Shown here piece after piece: positions 52,454-61,780 of a stretch of DNA of 64,000 bases. Source of the stretch: Shewanella waksmanii ATCC BAA-643 (GTDB lineage: Bacteria > Pseudomonadota > Gammaproteobacteria > Enterobacterales > Shewanellaceae); the NCBI RefSeq assembly GCF_000518805.1, contig NZ_JAEH01000001.1, positions 280,045 through 344,044 on the forward strand, in the 5' to 3' direction. Position 1 is the first letter of the stretch. Each line of letters begins with the position of its first letter. Below the pieces are notes generated by a model, which did no database searches, was not told the origin of the DNA, and saw nothing but the letters and a program-made list of their open reading frames with translations. The translations under genes were made by a program, and so were the position numbers.

Positions 52454-53836
52454 ATGAGTACGACGATTATTTATCTCGCCTACCTTGTGGCTGCGAGTCT
52501 GTTCATCTTAGGCATTAAAGGCCTAACTAAGCCAAGAACTGCGGTTCGCGGTAACCAGCTATCGGCACTGGGCATGTTTATCGCCGTAGTCGTCACCTTG
52601 CTAGACCAAAGCATATTAAGTTATGAATGGATCATTGCAGGTGTCCTACTGGGCGGTACCATTGGCGCAGTGATGGCGACCAAAATTCAAGTGACAGCAA
52701 TGCCACAAATGGTTGCAATGCTTAACGGTTTTGGTGGTGGTGCATCATTATTTATTGCACTTGCTAACTTCCTAGACCCAGAATCAGCAACCCACACGGT
52801 AGCCTTAGTCTCTATCAGTTTAACGGTTCTAATTGGTGCGGTAACTTTATCGGGATCTTTTGTCGCTTTTGCTAAGCTGCAAGAGCTAATCTCTGGCAAC
52901 CCAATTAAAGTCCCAGGCAATAAAGTCCTCAACGCGATATTACTGCTTAGTGCACTGGGCCTGTCTGTCGCTGTGGTAATGGATCCAAGTAACACCGCGC
53001 TTATCTACGCGCTAGTTGCTGTCGCCATCGTTCTTGGCCTGTTATTGGTCATCCCAATTGGTGGCGCGGATATGCCCGTTGTGATTGCTTTGCTCAACTC
53101 ATACTCAGGTATTGCCGCGGCAACAACCGGTTTCATTACCGGTAATACGGTATTGATTGTTTCAGGTTCTCTGGTTGGTGCCTCTGGTATCATTTTGACG
53201 CAAATCATGTGTAAAGCCATGAACCGTTCACTGTTCAACGTGTTGTTCGGTGTGATGGCTGAAGGTGGCGAAACGGTTGATGCTGACGAAGTTTATGCCG
53301 GTAAAGTGACCTCTTCTTCACCAGAAGAAGTGGCAATGCTACTTGAGACTGCTGAGCGTGTTGTCATTGTTCCTGGTTACGGACTAGCCATGGCTCAAGC
53401 CCAGCATGCGGTACGTGAACTGTCATCAGTAATGGAAGCACGCGGCACCGAGGTTCTTTACGCGATTCACCCTGTTGCGGGAAGAATGCCAGGCCACATG
53501 AACGTACTGTTGGCTGAAGCTGAAGTGCCTTACGACAAACTGATTGAAATGGACGAAATTAATCCACAGTTTGAGCAAACCGATGTGGCAATTGTTATTG
53601 GTGCAAACGACGTAACCAACCCAATGGCTCGGGAAGACAAAGGCAGTCCAATTTATGGTATGCCTATTTTGAACGTTGATAAAGCGCGCACTGTCGTGGT
53701 TGTAAAACGTTCATTAAGCCCTGGTTTTGCCGGATTGCCTAACCCACTATTTGCTAAAGACAATGCTTTGATGCTCTTTGGTGATGGTAAGAAGGCCATT
53801 GTCGATCTCACCCAGAGCCTGAAAGAGGCCGAGTAA
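52454..53836 (+). CDS. pntB: NAD(P) transhydrogenase, beta subunit
   Basis: A 460-residue protein (E. coli 462). The N-terminal two thirds are membrane helices (domain II) and the C-terminal third is the NADP(H) domain III with VVIVPGYGLAMAQAQH, HPVAGRMPGHMNVLLAEA and VVVKRSLSPGFAG. It binds NADP and couples its reduction to proton flow. With the two alpha genes it forms one operon, ended by a strong terminator. Confidence 0.96.
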   Translation: MSTTIIYLAYLVAASLFILGIKGLTKPRTAVRGNQLSALGMFIAVVVTLLDQSILSYEWIIAGVLLGGTIGAVMATKIQVTAMPQMVAMLNGFGGGASLFIALANFLDPESATHTVALVSISLTVLIGAVTLSGSFVAFAKLQELISGNPIKVPGNKVLNAILLLSALGLSVAVVMDPSNTALIYALVAVAIVLGLLLVIPIGGADMPVVIALLNSYSGIAAATTGFITGNTVLIVSGSLVGASGIILTQIMCKAMNRSLFNVLFGVMAEGGETVDADEVYAGKVTSSSPEEVAMLLETAERVVIVPGYGLAMAQAQHAVRELSSVMEARGTEVLYAIHPVAGRMPGHMNVLLAEAEVPYDKLIEMDEINPQFEQTDVAIVIGANDVTNPMAREDKGSPIYGMPILNVDKARTVVVVKRSLSPGFAGLPNPLFAKDNALMLFGDGKKAIVDLTQSLKEAE

Positions 53837-53842
53837 GACAAT

Positions 53843-53870
53843 AAAAAGGCTGCGTAAGCAGCCTTTTTTT
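53843..53870 (+). terminator. Terminator of the pnt operon
   Basis: AAAAAGGCTGC (53843-53853) pairs with GCAGCC plus T-run (53858-53870) around GTAA, ending in seven T residues. Confidence 0.93.
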
Positions 53871-53971
53871 CACCTTAAAACCAAGGCGGCTCGCCATTAA
53901 TTCACGATCCTGATAACATCTTGTTATCATAGCTGCACGCCATTTCCTTTTGTATTGGACCCAATATCATT

Positions 53972-55339
53972 ATGACGCGAAGTTTGCTGTACCGAATTGC
54001 CACGCTGCTTACCTTAACTGTATTCCCTTGCTCAGTATTACTAGCTGAAGAGCCTGCTACTAAGAGTGATGATACAACAGCACTGGAGTCGAGTGAGCAA
54101 GATGCGTTGCGCTATGATTCATGGGGTTTAGCCATTGGAGTACGCCGTGGTGATATCCCTTACGCTGTAGAAGACGACCAAGTCTACGATGTACTACCTT
54201 TATTGAAGTATCAAGGCAGTTATGGCTTTATTGATGGCATGGAAGCTGGCCTACACCTGTGGAAAAATGATGCTCATCAAGTCAATGCCTATACCCGTTT
54301 CCGCTTTGTCGATATCCCCAAAGAGTTGCAAAACGAATCCCAAGCACAAGCTTTTGACTTCGGCCTACAATACAAATTTAACCATGGCCCTTGGGAAGCC
54401 GATGTTGCGTTACTGTCGGATTCGAATAAGCGCGGCTATATGTATACGCGTACCAAATACCATTGGCATAGCGGCGACTGGGATTTGATTCCCTACGCAG
54501 AATTTCAATGGAAGTCTGATAAATTTAACCGTTACTATTACGGGCTAGATCAATACGATACTGAAGGTGGTTTGCAATTTAATGCCGGCGTAACCGCGCG
54601 CTACCATGTGTCTAGAAACTTATACTTAATCGGTAAGTTTGGGGTTGGCCGCCTTGAAGATAGCGTAGTAGATCTGCCCAGCATAGACAGCCAATATCAA
54701 TACGAAAGCTTCTTAGGCTTCGGCTTCTTCCCAGAGCCTGGAAAACAACGTTTCGACTACAAAAATCCAAGTGCTAATGAAGATAACGACCAGTTTTTGC
54801 GAGTCGCTCATGGGTGGGCAACCCCCTCTAATCTGAATGATATTCTGTCTGGCAATGCCGAAAAAGATCCTTATAACAACCAGATGACGTCGCTGTTTTA
54901 TGGTACGCGCCTAACTGAAACTTTATTCACTTTACCAATAGAGTTGTATTTTACCCCCGGCGCCGTTTGGCACTACGATTCAGAAGTTCAAGACGATATC
55001 GTTGAGGCTGTCGTCGCAATTAAGGCATTTTATACTTTCAAATTCGGCCCTAGATGGCGCCTTGGCGTAGCTGAAGGTTTATCTTACGTCAGCAACCTCA
55101 CCTATATTGAAGGCTCTGAAATAGCTGAAAAAGGCTACAAACCATCGAAACTACTTAACTATTTAGATTTTTCATTTGAGGTTAATATTGGGGATATTAT
55201 TAATAGCCAAAGAATGAAGAACCTGTGGTTAGGCTATAGCATTCACCACCGTTCTGGTATTTTCGAAACCAGCTCGGCATTTGGGCGTATTAAAGGGGGC
55301 AGCAATTACCAGACCGTATCGCTGCAATGGCACTTTTAA
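53972..55339 (+). CDS. MipA/OmpV-family outer-membrane protein
   Basis: A 455-residue protein. The signal peptide ends at about residue 25 (VLLAEE). Mature sequence alternates polar and aromatic residues as a beta barrel, with blocks such as GLAIGVRRGDIPY, DVLPLLKYQGSYGFIDGMEAGLHL and ARYHVSRNLYLIGKFGVGRL that match the MipA/OmpV family. The last strand ends SLQWHF, with the terminal Phe that outer-membrane proteins use. It is longer than usual (about 250-300), with an extra middle region. Function in this family is unsettled: MipA binds the MltA-PBP1B complex, OmpV is a porin-like antigen. Confidence 0.82.
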   Translation: MTRSLLYRIATLLTLTVFPCSVLLAEEPATKSDDTTALESSEQDALRYDSWGLAIGVRRGDIPYAVEDDQVYDVLPLLKYQGSYGFIDGMEAGLHLWKNDAHQVNAYTRFRFVDIPKELQNESQAQAFDFGLQYKFNHGPWEADVALLSDSNKRGYMYTRTKYHWHSGDWDLIPYAEFQWKSDKFNRYYYGLDQYDTEGGLQFNAGVTARYHVSRNLYLIGKFGVGRLEDSVVDLPSIDSQYQYESFLGFGFFPEPGKQRFDYKNPSANEDNDQFLRVAHGWATPSNLNDILSGNAEKDPYNNQMTSLFYGTRLTETLFTLPIELYFTPGAVWHYDSEVQDDIVEAVVAIKAFYTFKFGPRWRLGVAEGLSYVSNLTYIEGSEIAEKGYKPSKLLNYLDFSFEVNIGDIINSQRMKNLWLGYSIHHRSGIFETSSAFGRIKGGSNYQTVSLQWHF

Positions 55340-55413
55340 ACACAGGCCTCACTGTAAGCTAGTCTCAAATATCTCACCGCACGCGACTTGATGCGGTGAG
55401 ATAATACCAAGCA

Positions 55414-56496
55414 CTATCGCTGAATCTTCAGCTCTGGCTGATTCAACATCGACAGCAATGGGTTACGTGCCATCACCGATTGCTTTAAGCTCAAGCCAAC
55501 CAACAGCCCCGCGACAAAGCCGCCAATATGGGCCCAGTAGGCCACACCTTGACCCGCCATCATCAAGCCAACAATGTTGAACACCAACCAAATGGCAAAG
55601 AAAGCCATCGGACTCAGCTTCTTCTGGAACACGATAAACATAAATGTCAGGCTGGCATGACGAAACCATAGTAGGTACATTCCGAATAACCCAGCTATGG
55701 CACCGCTGGCGCCTACCATGGCGATATTAGATTGAGGATCTGCACCAATTTGCGCAGCCGCTGCAGCAAAACCACACAACAGATACAAACCAACAAAGCG
55801 CAGTTTACCTAACGCATCCTCTAAATTGTCACCTACCACATAAAGAAAATACATATTGCCCGCAAGGTGCATCAAATCGCCATGCAGGAACATATGGGTT
55901 AACAAAGTCCACGGTTGTTGACCCGCCACGATATGGTCGGCACGCATGGCAAATTCATCAAACACCACTTCGGCAGCCGATAAATTGAACCCATAAGCCA
56001 TGAAAATTCCGATATTAACCAGCATCAGCAAATAGGTAACCCAAGGGCGGTGTTTGGGCTTGATATTAAACTCAACTGGCATTTGCGATAAAAACTGAAA
56101 CAACCAGGTTTTAATACTTATTTGCCTATCAAGCTCGCCTAACACCTGCTTGATTTTCGGCGAATGCACCACTTTTTGAGTTTCATCCGCATCGAGCCAC
56201 ACACCATGGCACTCACTACAGATATCAATTTCAACTTCAAAGCCTTCCATTAAGTGAAAATGTTGCATCGGCTGCTGGCAATGGCAGCATTGACGTGAAG
56301 TCTGGCCCAAATGCTGCCCTAACGACCGCTCAAGTCGTACACGGTCATCGCCATTGTCGGCGGTAGACAGCGCACTATTGAGCTCACCCCGCTCAAACCA
56401 CAATCCACAACAATCCTGACAACGGTCGACCTCTTCGCCATGAAAATCAAATACGTCAAAGTGTTTACTCTGACAACTGGGGCATTGCATGGTCAT
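55414..56496 (-). CDS. Rhomboid protease with two N-terminal zinc-finger domains
   Basis: A 360-residue protein. Residues 4-45 and about 70-110 are two TFIIB-like zinc-ribbon units with paired cysteines (CPSCQS, CQDCCGLW; CCHCQQ, CSECHGVW). The rest is a six-helix rhomboid: LLTHMFLHGDLMHLAGNMYFLY, catalytic Ser in GASGAIAG and catalytic His in AHIGGFVAG. Such enzymes cut substrates in the membrane. The zinc part probably gives regulation or substrate recruitment. The start has AGGAT five bases before. It lies 12 bases downstream of the hypothetical gene 56509-57111, probably cotranscribed. Confidence 0.92.
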   Translation of the reverse strand: MTMQCPSCQSKHFDVFDFHGEEVDRCQDCCGLWFERGELNSALSTADNGDDRVRLERSLGQHLGQTSRQCCHCQQPMQHFHLMEGFEVEIDICSECHGVWLDADETQKVVHSPKIKQVLGELDRQISIKTWLFQFLSQMPVEFNIKPKHRPWVTYLLMLVNIGIFMAYGFNLSAAEVVFDEFAMRADHIVAGQQPWTLLTHMFLHGDLMHLAGNMYFLYVVGDNLEDALGKLRFVGLYLLCGFAAAAAQIGADPQSNIAMVGASGAIAGLFGMYLLWFRHASLTFMFIVFQKKLSPMAFFAIWLVFNIVGLMMAGQGVAYWAHIGGFVAGLLVGLSLKQSVMARNPLLSMLNQPELKIQR

Positions 56497-56508
56497 AAAA
56501 ATCCTTTT

Positions 56509-57111
56509 CTAATCAACTTCAATATCATTTTCACGCAGTGAAAGCGCAAGTGCGGTATAGTTTGTTTTTAATGCTGGCAGAGTCGCTTGGCGCATTTCAG
56601 CTGTGAGTGCTTTAAGCAATTTTCCACCATAAGCAGCGCCGTAAAATCCCCGCTCAATTTTGTCGACAATATCGCCTGATTTCATATAAAAGCGCCTCGT
56701 CTGAGACAAGATAGCGGTGGGTGTTTCCAGTGTGTGCGGCGAATAGCGCATGTTGTCCCACACAAAAGTTGCCATTATCGGTCGAAAGTTTTTGCGTTCA
56801 TGGGCTGCCTTGGTCGCAATAACGTCGACATAGTTTTCTATCTCAGCCACGTTATCAGAGACTTCATCATACAGTGCATGACGTAAATAGTAGTTGTTCT
56901 GCTGATTGGTCAGTGAATCGAAAGTAATTGCCTGCGACAGGCCTTCTTGCGCCGCCAAATACACGCCGGCAACGGTGGCAACAATCATGAAAATTTGGCT
57001 AATCCAAAAGCTGGTTTTAACTAGCTCTTGATTATCAAGCTGCGGAAAACGTTTATTCACTTGCTGACTCACGCTTTGAGCTTGGTTAGCGGGTTGCGGT
57101 TTAATATCCAT
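56509..57111 (-). CDS. Hypothetical single-helix membrane protein, about 200 residues
   Basis: Begins MDIKPQPANQAQ. One helix lies at about residues 36-56 (FWISQIFMIVATVAGVYLAA), followed by about 145 residues that are helical and charged. No enzyme motif or family is recognised. Start choice: the Met at 57111 has AAGGAG 13 bases upstream; a longer frame to 57186 is open and has weaker sites. It is the first gene of a two-gene unit with the rhomboid protease, so it might be its substrate or partner. Confidence 0.65.
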   Translation of the reverse strand: MDIKPQPANQAQSVSQQVNKRFPQLDNQELVKTSFWISQIFMIVATVAGVYLAAQEGLSQAITFDSLTNQQNNYYLRHALYDEVSDNVAEIENYVDVIATKAAHERKNFRPIMATFVWDNMRYSPHTLETPTAILSQTRRFYMKSGDIVDKIERGFYGAAYGGKLLKALTAEMRQATLPALKTNYTALALSLRENDIEVD

Positions 57112-57418
57112 ATTCGTGCACGACTCCTTAACAACGGCACTACGCTCCATAATATGCATCTTCTGCGACTGTGATGCACCGTTCATTTACCCGCCAAAGG
57201 ATACGCTAGAGCACGGCAAGAATGCCAGTGAAAATAGGCCTAATAATCAATGTTTTCAAAACCCTGGCCCAGTAATTTAAATGTATGAACTACAGAACAG
57301 TAATTTCATGACTTTGTTAACAAAATAACAACAGCCGACTTGCATAAAAATTCAACATCTGATTAGATAGCAACTGGTCGAATATTATGATGAGCTAATC
57401 ATTAAGGGAGCTGTGTAG

Positions 57419-57703
57419 ATGCAAGCATCGGCACTGAATCATACTTTTACAGATTTGGGTGATAGAAGAATAACTCAACCCAATATAGATGAGCACTGGC
57501 ATAGACTCACCACTGCACAACGCTTTGCTTTTTATACTTTAGCTAAGTTAGGTTACCAATTATTGTTTGTCCGTCAGGAAAAAACTCACAGTACAGCTGT
57601 CGCTAAACAAGATGATCAATTGGTGACCATTGACGATGAAGGCGATATCGATTTTAACCCAACATTAATTCTCCGCCAGCGACGAGACGGCCGACCTAAC
57701 TAA
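57419..57703 (+). CDS. Conserved-looking hypothetical small protein, 94 residues
   Basis: The start has AAGGGAG eight bases upstream. The middle contains WHRLTTAQRFAFYTLAKLGYQLLFVRQE, a helix-rich stretch, and the end is charged (RQRRDGRPN). It has no signal, no cysteines and one acidic patch (TIDDEGDIDFN). I do not recognise a family. The gene is alone between divergent neighbours and is followed by a terminator. Confidence 0.65.
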   Translation: MQASALNHTFTDLGDRRITQPNIDEHWHRLTTAQRFAFYTLAKLGYQLLFVRQEKTHSTAVAKQDDQLVTIDDEGDIDFNPTLILRQRRDGRPN

Positions 57704-57739
57704 AACGGCGCACAACATAATCAATCAAAGTTGTTATAT

Positions 57740-57772
57740 AAACAGGGAGCCTAAGGTTCCCTGTTTGTTTTT
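57740..57772 (+). terminator. Terminator of the 94-residue protein gene
   Basis: AAACAGGGAGCC (57740-57751) pairs with GGTTCCCTGTTT (57755-57766, one G-T pair), followed by GTTTTT. Confidence 0.9.
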
Positions 57773-57835
57773 AACGCCGGAATGAGCTAAAAGCAACCCA
57801 ATACCGAGTCAACCACTGCATATGCCAATGGCCCA

Positions 57836-58663
57836 CTAATCACTTGCCAGCATTTGATGTTCGACAAGCCAGTCACTTGCGAGGCTTTGTCCCATCATCG
57901 ATGCCAATGTGGGCTGCAAGTACTCTCCCAATGCCGCTCGGCGCCAACTCATGTAATTGGGCAGATGAAAAGTTTTACCGCGCCCAAACGTTCGGCCGAC
58001 TAAACTGGCAAACTCGGCTAATTCATCTTCACTGTATTGGCGGCACTGGGGATAAAAAGCCTCAAACAGTTGTGAGAACTGCGCGAATTGCCCTACCTCT
58101 TGCCACGAGTACTGCTGGAAAAGCTGCAAAATAATAGGTGAAGACCAATGGCTAATCGCCGTGGTATCGGTCATGAATGCTAAATTTCTACGATGATACT
58201 GTTGCCAAGCGAGCGCTTGATCTTGCTGCTCATGGGCTAGTCTCCAGACCAAGTAAAGATCAGCAAGCCATTCATGCTGATATGCGCTCCATTGCTCACC
58301 TTGTGCTAATAACAAGCTCGCCTCTATATGGCCTAATTCATGCCAAAGCGTCAACTTAGGCTGCTGCTGCAATGGCAAAGCATACGATTGATTATTCCAA
58401 TACGCGGAAACTTGGGTAGGTATGGCGCTCTCAGATAGCAACACCAAGCCACTAATCGCATCATGGGACAAGGGGTAAACTAACGCACCTCGCCCGCCAA
58501 GCGCCTCTGTCGCTGACACCGAAGTCAGCGCAACCTGATGGGTTAACTCATTGGGTAATTGCGCTAAGCACGTTTCAATTTCTGCAACTGAGCACACCAA
58601 TGCCTGGCCTTGACTCAAAGGCGTCCACAGCCAACTACTGGCCAACAATAACCACGTATTCAA
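57836..58663 (-). CDS. Exported protein with HExxH zinc-peptidase motif, 275 residues
   Basis: Residues 1-20 form a signal peptide (LLLASSWLWTPLSQGQA). Residues 105-140 carry KLTLWHELGHIEASLL with H108, E109 and H112 as in zincins, followed at 130-136 by HEWLADLY, which offers a downstream acidic ligand (Glu131 or Asp135). This arrangement is like gluzincin-type metallopeptidases. Two cysteine pairs (VCSVAEIETC at the start) may be oxidised. I do not recognise a named family, and activity is inferred from the motif. Ribosome site upstream of the start is weak (GGAGAGC). Confidence 0.7.
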   Translation of the reverse strand: MNTWLLLASSWLWTPLSQGQALVCSVAEIETCLAQLPNELTHQVALTSVSATEALGGRGALVYPLSHDAISGLVLLSESAIPTQVSAYWNNQSYALPLQQQPKLTLWHELGHIEASLLLAQGEQWSAYQHEWLADLYLVWRLAHEQQDQALAWQQYHRRNLAFMTDTTAISHWSSPIILQLFQQYSWQEVGQFAQFSQLFEAFYPQCRQYSEDELAEFASLVGRTFGRGKTFHLPNYMSWRRAALGEYLQPTLASMMGQSLASDWLVEHQMLASD

Positions 58664-58754
58664 TCGCTCTCCATCCTTTCATGCTCAATCATGGGTCATT
58701 CTATCCACTGCTAACCCACGTATATGTGGCACCAATTTACACTAATATTGGTTA

Positions 58755-59129
58755 ATACCAATCAGTATAAACATTTAGTCACTCAGCGAGAGTTTAGCGC
58801 TTCTGAGGCAAGGCCCTTAAATGCTCCTCGGTAACTGCTCCTGCGTTACCCTACCTCCTATATCCCTATAGTCGTGCATTAATGACATTCACCACATCCA
58901 TGTGGCTTGCAACGAGTGAAGAGCATAGTCATTCTACGGTTAAGCTCGTTAACACTGCATCAGAATCGCGAAAACTCGCCATTGTGGCGCGTTTTAGGCT
59001 GCCTACTTCGGCGTTGAATAATTTCACAAGGGAACAACCATTGTTCCAATATTTACTTTGAATTAGCAGGCCTTGAATTAGTTTGCCCAAAGCGCGCTGA
59101 GTAGATCAAATTCTTATACTGATTGGTAT
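58755..59129 (+). repeat. MITE-like element, copy 2 (375 bp, complete)
   Basis: Ends are ATACCAATCAGTATA (58755-58769) and its complement (59115-59129). It is the longest complete copy and includes the 47-base segment missing from copy 1, which carries a hairpin GGTAAC/GTTACC. It sits 120 bases upstream of the lpxL-type gene and could affect its transcription. No transposase. Confidence 0.92.
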
Positions 59130-59249
59130 AACACAGCCAGCATCGCTTTTGTATGTTGGCTATTTTGCTACAAAATTTCAGAAACACGCCAATACTCGGT
59201 AAATTTTGCGTTAGAATAACGCAATAGTCAGAGAAATAATGAGTTAGAC

Positions 59250-60176
59250 GTGATCGACAAAGCCCAATTTACCTCACACTTGTACCACCCCAAATATTGG
59301 TTGTTATGGTTCGGTGTAGCTTTAATGCGCTTAACCCAAATTCTGCCGCTAAAATGGCAAATGAAAATTGGCAGCGGCATTGGTGGTTTAGCGCAAAAGC
59401 TGCTCGGTAGCCGCGTCAATACAGCTAAGCGCAACTTGCAACTGTGTTTTCCCGATATGCCACAAGCAGAGCAGCAGCATCTACTGAAACGCAACTTCCA
59501 AGAAACTGGCAAGGCTATTTTCGATACGATCAATGCTTGGTGGTGGTCAGATGCGAGAATTCAACAACACATGACCATTAATGGCCGCCAACATGTCGAA
59601 CAAACCCTTGAATCTGGGCAAGGCGTGATCTTATTTGCGGTTCACTGTCTACCATTGGAGATGGGTGCGCGTATATTTGGCCAGTTTCAACCTGGCGTCG
59701 GCGTCTACCGACCCCATAACAACCCGGTTATGGAGTACCTGCAAGTAAAGGGCCGATTACGCTCTAATAAAGCATTGGTCCCCAAGCGAGACGTGAGACA
59801 AATGGTCCGCTGCCTGCGCAATCCAGATGTGATCTGGTACACGGCAGATCAAGACTTTGGCCGCTCTAGCGCAACCTTTATTCCATTTTATGCGGTACCA
59901 GATGCCGCTACAATTACCGGTGCGACCACATTAGCTAAGCTCGGTCGCGCTAAAGTACTGCCTTTTGTTGTAGTAAGAAACGATGATGACAGTGGTTACA
60001 CCATTGAAATCCAACCGCCATTAGATAACTTCCCCGGTGAAGATGAAGTACAAGATGCTATACGCGGCAATAAAATCATTGAATCAATCATAGATCAAAA
60101 ACGTGAGCAGTATATGTGGCTCCACCGCCGCTTCAAAACTCGCCCAGATAAAGACTCACCGTCTCTTTATCAGTAA
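59250..60176 (+). CDS. lpxL: Lipid A late acyltransferase (LpxL-type)
   Basis: A 308-residue protein. The family features are a short N-terminal membrane helix, NTAKRNLQLCFPDM, and the HxxxxE acyltransferase motif in AVHCLPLE (His132, Glu137), followed by YRPHNNPVMEY and RDVRQMVRCLR. It moves lauroyl or a similar acyl chain from acyl-ACP to Kdo2-lipid IVA at the inner face of the inner membrane. GTG 59250 is the start, with a weak site. LpxM is a near relative; the sequence fits LpxL better but that choice is soft. Confidence 0.88.
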   Translation: MIDKAQFTSHLYHPKYWLLWFGVALMRLTQILPLKWQMKIGSGIGGLAQKLLGSRVNTAKRNLQLCFPDMPQAEQQHLLKRNFQETGKAIFDTINAWWWSDARIQQHMTINGRQHVEQTLESGQGVILFAVHCLPLEMGARIFGQFQPGVGVYRPHNNPVMEYLQVKGRLRSNKALVPKRDVRQMVRCLRNPDVIWYTADQDFGRSSATFIPFYAVPDAATITGATTLAKLGRAKVLPFVVVRNDDDSGYTIEIQPPLDNFPGEDEVQDAIRGNKIIESIIDQKREQYMWLHRRFKTRPDKDSPSLYQ

Positions 60177-60319
60177 CCGCGCAATATCAATACGGTGAAC
60201 CCTGTGGTTCACCGCTTTATATAGACCTTACCAAATTACTCAACTTACAGTTGCTTTGGCTAAATAAGCCTTTATATTAAAGCCTTAGCCTTCTCAAATG
60301 GAATGAGTACCCCACGTCT

Positions 60320-61780
60320 ATGCCAATCAAATGCTTATGGCCAACGCTGCGGCAATCAATTGTACTTATCTTACTGCTGATTGGCACAACAACACCGGGA
60401 TGGTTCTCCGCTGCCTTAGCGGCAGAAGCGAGCCTAATGACGAAGGCCAAGCCACTGTATGAGGTCGAGCAGCAAATTGAATATCTGCAGCTTGAAAATG
60501 GCTTACAGCTGCGATTGCTGCCGCAAAATTCTGCCAGTAGCGTGACCATTGCTAGCGAGTTTGCTGTCGGTTCACGGGATGAAAACCCAGGACAAACAGG
60601 CTATGCCCACTTATTTGAGCATATGTTGTTTAAGGGCAGTGAAAATGCCCCGGGTGATAGCTACGCACAAACAATGAGCCAGTTCAGCGGCCGCTTTAAT
60701 GCCAGTACTTTTTTTGAATTCACTAACTATTATGCCACGGTACCCAGTTACGCCTTAAAGCTCGCCTTATGGTTAGAAGTCGATAGATTTATGGCTCCGC
60801 AGTTATCAGATGCAACAGTAACTAATCAGCAGCATACCGTCTTAGAAGAGATGGCGACCACTATCGACAATCAGCCCTACGTGCGACAAGCCATGGAATT
60901 TTTGCTCGCACAGGCGAAAAGCTCCCCCTATGGTCATGCCGTGATTGGCAGCGCTGAAGATATACAAGCGGCCACGCCACAGTCACTACTGGAATTTCAC
61001 CAACGTTATTACCGTCCCGATAATATGCAATTGAGTCTAGTAGGCTCACTACCCGCGCAAACACTAGATTGGGTCAATGGCGCTTTTGCTCACTGGCAAC
61101 CACCTGAAAAGCCGCTGCCCAAACGCGATACCCACTACACTTTTGAAGCCAAATCAGTGTCAGGAGAGATCATAGACTCAAGAGGCCCATGGCCAGCGCT
61201 CCTGCTCGCTTGGCACACCGTTGGCCAACAGCATCAAGATGCTGCTGCAATCACACTGCTTGAAAATTATTTACTACAAAATCGCAGTAGCTTAGTCCGT
61301 CAGCGCGGTTTAAGCCAAAATGAGTTTTTATTGAGTTATTCAATTCCATTGTCGATGCAATATATGGGCGTGAGTAATTTAGTCCTAGTCCCAAGGGCTG
61401 CGGTGTCACTAGACTTACTCGCTGACAACGTTGATCGATTGATCGCAGATGTGGCCGCCAATGGCGTTGATGCCGCTGCATTGCGGCAATTGAAACAAAA
61501 CTGGTTGATTAATGCGCTGCAAAAACTTGATGATCCTGCGGCACTCGCAAAGCAGCTATCAGCCACTGCAGCGCTAGATAAGCTGACGCCATTAACGGGC
61601 CCATGGGAGCGTATTTATGCGGTCACGCCTGAGCAATTACAAGCTGCGGCGCAGCAATATTTTCAACAAGGCACAGTTACATTGAAGCTTTTACCACCTT
61701 GGTATATACGCTGGGGCAAAACGCTCATGGAGTGGCTGCCAAGTTCGCTAGCAGAAAGCATTGAGGAATGGGCACTATGA
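60320..61780 (+). CDS. M16-family zinc peptidase, catalytic subunit
   Basis: A 486-residue protein with signal peptide (LILLLIGTTTPGWFSAALAA). The inverted zinc motif HLFEH is at residues 97-101 in GYAHLFEHMLFKG, with the third ligand region VLEEMAT. The N-terminal half is the pitrilysin-type domain; the C-terminal half has the second M16 domain. It would cut small peptides in the periplasm. It overlaps the next gene by four bases, and that gene encodes the non-catalytic partner. Confidence 0.92.
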   Translation: MPIKCLWPTLRQSIVLILLLIGTTTPGWFSAALAAEASLMTKAKPLYEVEQQIEYLQLENGLQLRLLPQNSASSVTIASEFAVGSRDENPGQTGYAHLFEHMLFKGSENAPGDSYAQTMSQFSGRFNASTFFEFTNYYATVPSYALKLALWLEVDRFMAPQLSDATVTNQQHTVLEEMATTIDNQPYVRQAMEFLLAQAKSSPYGHAVIGSAEDIQAATPQSLLEFHQRYYRPDNMQLSLVGSLPAQTLDWVNGAFAHWQPPEKPLPKRDTHYTFEAKSVSGEIIDSRGPWPALLLAWHTVGQQHQDAAAITLLENYLLQNRSSLVRQRGLSQNEFLLSYSIPLSMQYMGVSNLVLVPRAAVSLDLLADNVDRLIADVAANGVDAAALRQLKQNWLINALQKLDDPAALAKQLSATAALDKLTPLTGPWERIYAVTPEQLQAAAQQYFQQGTVTLKLLPPWYIRWGKTLMEWLPSSLAESIEEWAL

